Shown one piece after another: positions 35,694 through 41,660 of a stretch of 41,660 nt of DNA. The position numbers and the translations under genes were made by a program. The stretch comes from Gammaproteobacteria bacterium. Lineage in GTDB: Bacteria; Pseudomonadota; Gammaproteobacteria; Arenicellales; Poriferihabitantaceae. The notes below the pieces were generated by a model, which saw only the letters and a program-made list of their open reading frames with translations, was not told the origin of the DNA and searched no databases. The stretch's first letter is position 1; each line of letters begins with the position of its first letter. The stretch lies in assembly GCA_024644945.1 (NCBI GenBank), contig JAHEGU010000023.1, forward strand, positions 1 through 41,660. The letters run 5' to 3'.

Positions 35694-37193
35694 TTAACTA
35701 TCAGGCACATGAAACACAATAACTTTCTCGGATTGGTAGTCCGGTGGGATCTGCATAAGATCTACAATGCTCTGAGCGGTTGGTAACCCCTCACGCCATT
35801 GCATGGCAGCGAAATATATAACTGTGACATTGCCTCGTAATACTTCCTGACGTAATTTGGTTAGCTCCGCATCATGATCAGTATGCGCTTCTAGAGTAAC
35901 CATATCGTAGATCTTAGGCAGTTTAACCGCCTTTCTGTTCATGTGCAGTCTGATTAGTTCTGGTCCGTTTGATACTATTCGATCTTGTTTGTATCGGTCT
36001 TTAAAATTCCAGATATCCATGCTGCTGTATAAAGCATTGGCGAAACCTTCTCCTTGGTGGATACGTGTTAGAGCCTGAACATACATTGCTGGCGAAGAAC
36101 CAGCCGCGATGAAAACCAAGGCAAGTGGAAATACCAGACAAGTCATGCGATTGCTTTTGTCAGAATCTGTTCCCAGCAGTATTGTCGCTGCTAATAAAAA
36201 TATGGTCAGAGCAGGGTAAAAGATTCGCAATTGCAGTTTTATGGCGGCGTCAAAAAAAGCCGTGGATATCACTATAAAAGTTATATATCCAACTATAGAA
36301 AGTAAAAACACCCAGAGCCAGGCTAGGCGCGTACCATCATTGTTTCGAATAAACCACCAGCTAGCGTAGATCAATATCACGAAAACGATTGCACCAGCCG
36401 GGAAGCCAAAACCTTGACTGAGCCAGTGCCCCAAGGCGGTGATACCGTCCTGCAAATTTTTTGCATCGATAGGATAAAAGCCGATCTTTCTAGGTACAGA
36501 TTCTAGTCCTGAAGAAGCGGCTAGGAGTATCCAGACAAGAGGAAAAACGGATACGCCCACAACTAACACTCCAATGCGGTTCAGGATGCGTAAAATGGCT
36601 AGGTGGCGACAAAATACGGCTACAGCAATGACTGAGAAACCAATAAAAGGCAGTCCTGCGTATCGAGTTATCACCATTAATCCAAGAAGCATGCCTGAAA
36701 CTAACAGTATTGTGGTTTGGCCCTTGCGTTGCCATCGGACAAGTAAAAGGTAATGCAGCAGAAGTAATGCAGTAAAAAGCGATTCGCTGAGTGCATAGTG
36801 CCACAGAAAGAAAAACTCATGGCGCAGGGTCATAGCGATCACGACCAAAAAGCTTGCCGCTCTGTTGCCATTGGTCAGTTGATGAACGAGCATCGCCGCA
36901 AGCGACGCATTCGCTGCAATCAGGAAAAACTGCAGGATTCTCGCCGCACCTGCAATGTCATCGGTTACGTGGGCGATAAGGCTAATTAAAAATGGGTACA
37001 ATGGTGGAAAGTGTGTCCCCAGTTCAGCCAGTTCTCTTCCGTTTAGGAAGATTTCAGCCATATCATAGTAGGCGACCGAATCGACTGCAGCGCCAATCCC
37101 CCAAGAAGTGGTTAACCAGAATACAATCGCGGGAAGCAGTCCTATCGACGTGTTAAACAGTGTGTCGACCTGCCACGAAGAAAGATGTCGCAC
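35694..37193 (-). CDS. PMT/ArnT-like (GT39-type) membrane glycosyltransferase
   Basis: The 499-residue protein has about ten hydrophobic segments and the GT-C layout. The first periplasmic loop has VAYYDMAEIFLNG (acidic D residue) and GTHFPPLYPFLISLIA, resembling the PMT/GT39 acceptor region, then LRHEFFFLWHYALSESLFTALLLLHY. A soluble C-terminal part of about 100 residues follows. Such enzymes move a sugar from a polyprenyl-phosphate carrier to lipid or protein outside the membrane. The gene lies 10 bases after a DPM1-like glycosyltransferase that could make the polyprenyl-phosphate sugar, a common functional pair. The sugar and acceptor are unknown. Confidence 0.8.
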   Translation of the reverse strand: MRHLSSWQVDTLFNTSIGLLPAIVFWLTTSWGIGAAVDSVAYYDMAEIFLNGRELAELGTHFPPLYPFLISLIAHVTDDIAGAARILQFFLIAANASLAAMLVHQLTNGNRAASFLVVIAMTLRHEFFFLWHYALSESLFTALLLLHYLLLVRWQRKGQTTILLVSGMLLGLMVITRYAGLPFIGFSVIAVAVFCRHLAILRILNRIGVLVVGVSVFPLVWILLAASSGLESVPRKIGFYPIDAKNLQDGITALGHWLSQGFGFPAGAIVFVILIYASWWFIRNNDGTRLAWLWVFLLSIVGYITFIVISTAFFDAAIKLQLRIFYPALTIFLLAATILLGTDSDKSNRMTCLVFPLALVFIAAGSSPAMYVQALTRIHQGEGFANALYSSMDIWNFKDRYKQDRIVSNGPELIRLHMNRKAVKLPKIYDMVTLEAHTDHDAELTKLRQEVLRGNVTVIYFAAMQWREGLPTAQSIVDLMQIPPDYQSEKVIVFHVPDS

Positions 37194-37203
37194 GGAATTA
37201 ACG

Positions 37204-37893
37204 TTATTTCAGTAAGTTATACCTTAGGATACAGTAGATTGCCCAAAGGCCATCACGCCAGCCGATTTTCTTACCTTCATCGTATGTTCTGCCATAGTAA
37301 GAAACCCCAACCTCATAAATACGACATCCTTGTTTTGCCACCTTGGCAGTAATTTCCGGCTCAAATCCAAATCGGTTCTCTGTAATTTGGATGCTTTGTA
37401 TCAGTTCACGTCGAAAAACCTTGTAGCCCGTTTCCATGTCAGTAAGATTGATGTTGGTGAACATGTTAGACAGAACCGTTAAAACCCCATTACCAACTCT
37501 ATGCCAGAAATACAGGACGCGATGCGCACCTGAGCCGGTAAAACGTGAGCCGTACACAACATCCGCCAGGTTTTGAATGATCGGATCGATAAGGTTTGGG
37601 TATTCCTGAGGGTCATATTCCAAATCAGCATCCTGAATGATCACAATATCTCCCATTGCACTGGAAATCCCGGTTCGTAAGGCTGCGCCCTTTCCCTGGT
37701 TGACCGAATGGTAGAGGAAATTTCTGTTCGCACTTTCAGGCATGCGTTCCAATAATTCCCGCGTTCCATCGTTTGAACCGTCGTCAACTACGATCAATTC
37801 CTGAATTTCAACCGAGGAGTTTTCTACTTTCTCAATAACTTTCTCGATTGTATTTATTTCGTTATAGCAAGGAATGACAACGCTTACATTCAA
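37204..37893 (-). CDS. GT2 glycosyltransferase, DPM1/polyprenyl-phosphate sugar synthase type
   Basis: The 229-residue GT-A enzyme opens [20 protein letters not shown] and has [27 protein letters not shown], the DAD-type metal motif [16 protein letters not shown] and [11 protein letters not shown]. This is the DPM1-like (soluble, no C-terminal membrane helices) subgroup that transfers mannose or glucose to polyprenyl phosphate. The C-terminal [19 protein letters not shown] is typical of this subgroup. It precedes the PMT-like gene by 10 bases. The sugar is not determined. Confidence 0.88.
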   Translation of the reverse strand: MNVSVVIPCYNEINTIEKVIEKVENSSVEIQELIVVDDGSNDGTRELLERMPESANRNFLYHSVNQGKGAALRTGISSAMGDIVIIQDADLEYDPQEYPNLIDPIIQNLADVVYGSRFTGSGAHRVLYFWHRVGNGVLTVLSNMFTNINLTDMETGYKVFRRELIQSIQITENRFGFEPEITAKVAKQGCRIYEVGVSYYGRTYDEGKKIGWRDGLWAIYCILRYNLLK

Positions 37894-38433
37894 CTTGAAT
37901 CTCCTTTAATCTGTTTTGATTCCAATGAGTTTTGAACATGCCGGCGTTTCTTTTCTTTTCTATTTTATCTTTTTTGTAGCTGCTCTGCTCTGATATTTCC
38001 GGGTTATGCTGCCCGCGCTCCGGAGGAAGGCCAGGAGATACCAGGGATTGTGTCAACGAGTTGACACGGGATAAATTTGATATTAGTAATTATTCTAATT
38101 TTATTTTCTGTTCTGCAGGCGGGATTTTTTGTGAATCTGCAATCGTCAAGGTCCCTGTTTTCTAAATCAATCTACATATGGCAATATATAGGTTTAAGGG
38201 GTGGATGCAGATACCCTTGTGGGTCGCTTTTGTGCTAACAATATGGCTAGATCTCCATAAAGCGTTACCTGCACTGGCATGCTGAGTATAAGAGTGGGTA
38301 GATCAGCGATCTGACTGCTCAAAGCATTGCCACGTAGGAATATCTTTTGTTTGTCGGGACTTCCGCTATTAAGCATAATTTAGTGTGACTGAATGGCCAC
38401 ATCGAGAAGGGCGAGCGTGTACGATCGCAGCCT
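37894..38433. other. 540-base intergenic region upstream of GT2 and the GcvT-C fragment
   Basis: No reading frame here has recognisable similarity, and I see no tRNA or ncRNA fold I would defend. The section 37941-37980 is a pyrimidine-rich run. A GTGTCAAC/GTTGACAC palindrome sits at 38050-38067, and an AT-rich block follows (38070-38110). Because the downstream gene is a C-terminal fragment, part of this region may be the worn-out upstream portion of that gene, but in-frame stops (for example TGA at 38386) prevent reading it. Confidence 0.4.
38050..38067. repeat. Operator-like perfect palindrome
   Basis: GTGTCAAC (38050-38057) and GTTGACAC (38060-38067) form a perfect 8-base inverted repeat with a 2-base spacer (GA). 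Its size and symmetry are those of a dimeric repressor site (TetR, GntR or LysR size class). There is no T-run after it, so a terminator is unlikely. The regulator is unknown; no regulator gene is directly adjacent. Confidence 0.5.
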
Positions 38434-38715
38434 GTGAAAATCCGAGTTTCAATAGTCATCAATAATCCCGATGCGAACCCTAGGGGGCACGAACCAGTGT
38501 ACTATGATGTTCGGATCATAGGTCAAACCACGTCGGCTGCAATTGGATGCCGACTTGGTTATCTTGTAGCGATTGCGCATCTGACTACGGATCATATTGA
38601 TCGTTTGGATGATCTATCTGTTGAACTCGATATTGCCGGTACGATGGTTGCAGGCAATGTAGTGATCTGCCCTGTTTTTTATCCGAGCGGAACACGATTG
38701 ATAAATTCAAACTAA
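38434..38715 (+). pseudogene. C-terminal fragment of a GcvT/dimethylglycine-dehydrogenase-type protein
   Basis: The 93-residue product, from a possible GTG start without a ribosome site, matches the C-terminal (GCV_T_C) barrel domain of aminomethyltransferases and FAD-dependent dimethylglycine/sarcosine dehydrogenases. The features are NNPDANPRGHEPVYYD, then IIGQTTSAAIGCRLGYLVAI (TTSA equals the TSG/TSA turn of the family) and VAGNVVICPVFYPSGTRL. The folate-binding GcvT N-terminal domain and any FAD domain are missing. A stop at 38386 blocks extension in the same frame. It ends 14 bases before the aminotransferase gene. It is most likely a remnant of a C1-amine demethylase gene; a free-standing one-domain protein is the alternative. 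Confidence 0.65.
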
Positions 38716-38729
38716 TTTGAGCGAAAAAA

Positions 38730-40058
38730 ATGAGTCATGTATTTCCCCGCCATAGTCAATCTCAACCACCTGTAGCGGTAAACGGTCAAGGTTGTTATCT
38801 CATCGACCAATCAGGAAAGCGTTATCTCGACGGTTCTGGCGGAGCGGCGGTATCCTGCCTTGGCCATGGTGATGCAGAAATAACCGCAAGGATAAGTGAA
38901 CAGCTGCAAAAACTGGCATTTGCGCACACCGGGTTTTTTACTAGTGAGCCTGCCGAAAGGTTAGCTGATCTGCTTATAAAGCATGCGCCGGGAAACCTCG
39001 ATAGGGTCTACTTTGTGTCTGGGGGATCAGAGGCAGTAGAGGCGGCGATCAAACTAGCGCGCCAGTATTTTACAGAGAAAGGTGAGACGTCTCGTTCCAA
39101 AGTGATTTCACGACTCCAGAGTTACCACGGTAATACCCTAGGTGCTTTGGCCGCGGGGGGAAACATGTGGCGGCGAAAACCTTTCGCACCTCTGATGATC
39201 GAGACCACCCATATTAGCCCTTGCTACGCATATCGAGAACAGCGGGAAGGAGAATCGATATCGGACTATGGGTTAAGGGCAGCTAACGAGCTTGAACAGG
39301 AAATCCTTCGAATCGGCGCTGACCAGGTAATGGCATTTATCGCCGAGCCAGTGGTTGGCGCGACCTTGGGTGCGGTGCCCGCAGTTGAGGGTTATTTCCA
39401 ACGCATTCGGCAAATTTGCGATCAGTACGGAGTGCTGTTAATTCTTGACGAGGTGATGTGTGGGATGGGTCGGACCGGGTCGCTTTATGCTTGCGAGCAG
39501 GACGGCATAGCGCCGGATATTATGACCATAGCAAAAGGCTTGGGGGCGGGTTATCAACCCATTGGTGCAATGCTTTGTAGTGACAAAATCTATACGGAGA
39601 TTCAGCAGGGAAGTGGTTTTTTCCAGCATGGGCATACTTATCTCGGCCATCCGGTTGCCTGTGCTGCTGGACATGCCGTGGTCAATGCCATAATAGAACG
39701 TGACCTTATCCGGCGCTGTCGACAACAGGGCGAGAAACTGGATGCCGTGCTCAGGGAGAAGTTTGGTGAACACCCATACATCGGTGACATCCGGGGGCGG
39801 GGGTTGTTCAGGGGGCTTGAGCTGGTGCGTGACCGTCAGACAGGGGAGTCTTTTGATCCTTTCCTTGGCGTAAACAAAAAGCTTAAAAAAGCAGCCTTCG
39901 AAGCGGGTCTTATTTGTTATCCAATGGGGGGGACTATCGACGGCCACAAGGGTGACCATGTTTTACTGGCGCCCCCTTTCATCATTGAAGATTCGCAACT
40001 AGATGAACTAGCGGACAAGCTTTCGATTGCAGTTGACGTCGCCACGGGATTTAAGTAA
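38730..40058 (+). CDS. Class III aminotransferase (aspartate-aminotransferase-family / omega-type)
   Basis: The 442-residue PLP enzyme has the class III layout: YLIDQSGKRYLDGSGGAAVSCLGH near the N-terminus, VYFVSGGSEAVEAAIKLARQYF, SYHGNTLGALAAGG, the LILDEVMCGMGRTGSLYACE acidic motif, and the Schiff-base Lys269 in TIAKGLGAGYQPIGAM. HGHTYLGHPVACAAG follows. Such enzymes move amino groups of omega- or beta-amino acids or diamines to pyruvate or 2-oxoglutarate. The BKACE gene starts three bases after its stop, so the two are translationally linked. A plausible job is to make the beta-keto acid that BKACE then cleaves. The amino donor cannot be read from sequence. Confidence 0.88.
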   Translation: MSHVFPRHSQSQPPVAVNGQGCYLIDQSGKRYLDGSGGAAVSCLGHGDAEITARISEQLQKLAFAHTGFFTSEPAERLADLLIKHAPGNLDRVYFVSGGSEAVEAAIKLARQYFTEKGETSRSKVISRLQSYHGNTLGALAAGGNMWRRKPFAPLMIETTHISPCYAYREQREGESISDYGLRAANELEQEILRIGADQVMAFIAEPVVGATLGAVPAVEGYFQRIRQICDQYGVLLILDEVMCGMGRTGSLYACEQDGIAPDIMTIAKGLGAGYQPIGAMLCSDKIYTEIQQGSGFFQHGHTYLGHPVACAAGHAVVNAIIERDLIRRCRQQGEKLDAVLREKFGEHPYIGDIRGRGLFRGLELVRDRQTGESFDPFLGVNKKLKKAAFEAGLICYPMGGTIDGHKGDHVLLAPPFIIEDSQLDELADKLSIAVDVATGFK

Positions 40059-40061
40059 ACC

Positions 40062-40883
40062 ATGACACACCATGCAATCATTATGGCTGCACCGAACGGT
40101 GCCCGGAAAACCAAGCAAGATCATCCTGCATTGCCGGTAGATATTGCCGAAACCGTTACCGAAGCAAAGCGCTGTTTTGAGGCAGGTGCGACAGTGCTGC
40201 ATGCCCATGTGAGAGGCAGCAAGGGCGAGCACGTACTTGATTCTGGACTTTACCTTAAACTGCTGAGAGAAATGGATCGGAGTGTTCCGGAGATGCTGGT
40301 TCAAATGACGACTGAGGCGGTTGGCAGGTACACTGCAATTGAACAGGCCGAATGTGTTTTTGCTGTCAGGCCACGGATGATCAGCATGGCGGTAAGGGAA
40401 ATCGCTGCAATAAATAGTGATCTCGAGCTAGCTCGCAGGTTTTACTATTGGAATCGGGAGCATGAGGTGCATACGCAACACATTGTGTTTGACATCGAAG
40501 ACCTTGAGAGGCTGTCTGACTTGCAATTACAGGGCGTTGTGCCACCTGGGAGATTATGTGTGCTGTTTGTATTGGGAAGATATGCGCAGGGACAAGAGTC
40601 TGCGCCTACGGACATCGATCCTTTCCTAAAACTTAAGAGCGATCTAGAAATGGACTGGTTTGTCTGTGCATTTGGTAGCCAGGAGCACGCTTGCGCCATG
40701 GAGGCGCTTAGACGGGGAGGGCATGCCAGAGTTGGTTTTGAGAACAACCTGCTGCTTCAAGATGGAAGCCAGGCGGATTGTTCGGCGGATCTGGTCGCTT
40801 CTTTAAAAGCCGCCGCGGAGATTGAAGGCATAAATATAGCTGGTGCCAAGGAGACACGAACAATCCTGGGCGTTGACCGATAG
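40062..40883 (+). CDS. BKACE-family beta-keto acid cleavage enzyme (3-keto-5-aminohexanoate cleavage type)
   Basis: The 273-residue TIM-barrel enzyme belongs to the BKACE (DUF849/Kce) family, which cleaves a beta-keto acid with acetyl-CoA to acetoacetate and an acyl-CoA. The Zn ligands line up: His47 and His49 in VLHAHVR and Glu227 in GGHARVGFENN. The opening MTHHAIIMAAPNGARKTKQDHPALP is the family start. Known family substrates include 3-keto-5-aminohexanoate (lysine fermentation) and dehydrocarnitine. Substrate-defining residues are not obvious here. With the adjacent aminotransferase it suggests breakdown of a beta-amino acid. The N-terminal ATG 40062 immediately follows the aminotransferase stop. 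Confidence 0.87.
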   Translation: MTHHAIIMAAPNGARKTKQDHPALPVDIAETVTEAKRCFEAGATVLHAHVRGSKGEHVLDSGLYLKLLREMDRSVPEMLVQMTTEAVGRYTAIEQAECVFAVRPRMISMAVREIAAINSDLELARRFYYWNREHEVHTQHIVFDIEDLERLSDLQLQGVVPPGRLCVLFVLGRYAQGQESAPTDIDPFLKLKSDLEMDWFVCAFGSQEHACAMEALRRGGHARVGFENNLLLQDGSQADCSADLVASLKAAAEIEGINIAGAKETRTILGVDR

Positions 40884-40967
40884 CCTGTTGTAGCCTGCCT
40901 TCTCATTGTTACTTGCGCTTGCAATCTTCTTTCTTTTTTTAATCTCTATAAAGAGCGAGCGCAGATA

Positions 40968-41627
40968 ATGGGGCACCTAAAAGTAAATGTATGCAAACGG
41001 GTCGGTGCAGGTCTGTCGATCATTGTCTTTCCCATCATGCTTTTGTCTGGATTCGTCCTTCATCCAAACTTAAACAGTTTTGAGACTATCACCGAAGCGG
41101 CCAAATGAGCTGAGGAGTGGCGTGGTAACTTCTTATTTCACTTTGGTCATCTGCTGGTATTGTTTTCCGTTCCCTTGATTATTGCGACCAGCGTTCGTTT
41201 TATGACGTTATTGAACGATCGTGGAGAGCTGTTAGGTTATGTTGGTGGAGTGCTCGCGGTCTTTGGTGCTTGCATGCTTGCGGTCGATAAAGGCGCACTG
41301 ACCTTGGTGCTCACGGCTTTTCAGATACTGCCTGACCAGGAATTTTCAAATATCTATCCAGCGTTACAGGCACTGTTAGATAAAGCAGGCTGGCTGTGGA
41401 TGACTTGGCTTTTCCTGCTGTTGCCAATAGGGTTCATTATTCAGGTTACAGGTCTAATCAGGGAGAACGTCATTCCAAGGTGGCAGGGGTTAATTATCAT
41501 CCTGGGACTATTATTACTGATCAATCCAGATATTGAAATTATCAGTGCAACCGGTGCGGTGCTAATGTGCATTGGTCTGATTCCAATTGGTGTTCGAGAG
41601 ATAACGGATACATTACGCAGACTATAA
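40968..41627 (+). pseudogene. Integral membrane protein of unknown function, interrupted by one in-frame TGA
   Basis: From ATG 40968 the frame reads MGHLKVNVCKRVGAGLSIIV, a membrane helix, then FVLHPNLNSFETITEAAK, then TGA at 41106-41108, and goes on in the same frame with AEEWRGNFLFHFGHLLVLFS to a stop at 41625-41627. The total would be 219 residues with five or so hydrophobic segments. The segment after the TGA also reads as a continuous helix-loop protein, so a point nonsense mutation (from TGG Trp or CGA Arg) is likelier than two genes. Re-initiation at TTG 41160 could still make a shorter protein. The family is not recognised. It starts 84 bases after the BKACE gene. Confidence 0.6.
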
Positions 41628-41660
41628 CGTGACTGTACATTTATCCGTGTATGTGTTCGG

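Noticed and set aside
38194..38376. Short minus-strand open frame in the 540-base gap
   Set aside because: The 60-residue translation has no recognisable motif, no good ribosome site and no partner; chance is the simplest explanation.
41106..41108. TGA as a selenocysteine codon
   Set aside because: The flanking sequence is a loop of a membrane protein with no redox motif, no bacterial SECIS hairpin is evident directly after the codon, and no sel genes are in the window.

Overview
The window is a stretch of a gammaproteobacterial chromosome of moderate G+C content. The evidence is gene content: an rpmF-plsX-fabH-fabG-acpP-fabF-mltG-tmk-holB-pilZ-tatD block, a clpS-clpA pair, class I DAHP synthase, GshB, YggX and an ErpA-like A-type carrier. 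A single-chain (dissimilatory-type) ATP sulfurylase, Sat, points towards a lineage related to sulfur-oxidising or marine Gammaproteobacteria, but the window has no dsr, apr or sox gene to confirm that. I saw no rRNA, tRNA, CRISPR array, transposase, integrase or phage gene.

Layout. 1-3.1 kb: the 5' end of trxB (minus), then a divergent sugar/envelope pair, UDP-glucuronate decarboxylase and an asparagine-synthase-type amidotransferase. 3.2-7.1 kb: a DUF21/CBS/CorC membrane protein (minus), then a phosphate locus made of a truncated PstS-like protein, a PiT transporter and its DUF47 partner. 7.2-8.6 kb: two minus-strand genes, a secreted GLG1-type cysteine-rich repeat protein and a DUF4393/Abi-alpha-like protein. 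8.9-12.25 kb: a minus-strand operon, DAHP synthase - sat - GT4 glycosyltransferase, read from a probable sigma-70 promoter. 12.4-21.5 kb: the fatty-acid/cell-envelope/replication block behind a near-consensus sigma-70 promoter; yceD, fabD and pabC, often found in this block, are missing. 21.5-25.1 kb: yggX facing away from an A-type Fe-S carrier gene, then clpS-clpA. 25.1-30.2 kb: an MFS carrier and an enoyl-CoA hydratase (minus), divergent from a propionyl-CoA-synthetase-like gene and gshB. 30.2-34.5 kb: acyltransferase-3, DegV, DUF3179 and YfcH-like genes. 34.7-37.9 kb: a GlxA/AraC-type regulator and a pair of envelope glycosyltransferases (PMT-like and DPM1-like). 37.9-41.66 kb: a 540-base intergenic region with an operator-like palindrome, a GcvT/dimethylglycine-dehydrogenase C-terminal fragment, a class III aminotransferase and a BKACE enzyme four bases apart, and a membrane-protein gene broken by one in-frame TGA.

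How the genes fit together. The central block supplies acyl-ACP for phospholipid synthesis (PlsX, FabH, FabG, AcpP, FabF) alongside cell-wall (MltG) and replication (Tmk, HolB) genes. ClpS-ClpA form an adaptor/unfoldase pair that needs ClpP from elsewhere. YggX and the A-type carrier form an iron/Fe-S neighbourhood. The aminotransferase plus BKACE pair looks like a two-step route (amino acid to beta-keto acid, then acetyl-CoA-dependent cleavage) and is the best candidate here for an uncharacterised catabolic module. Three genes show decay (PstS-like, GcvT-C fragment, terminal membrane protein).
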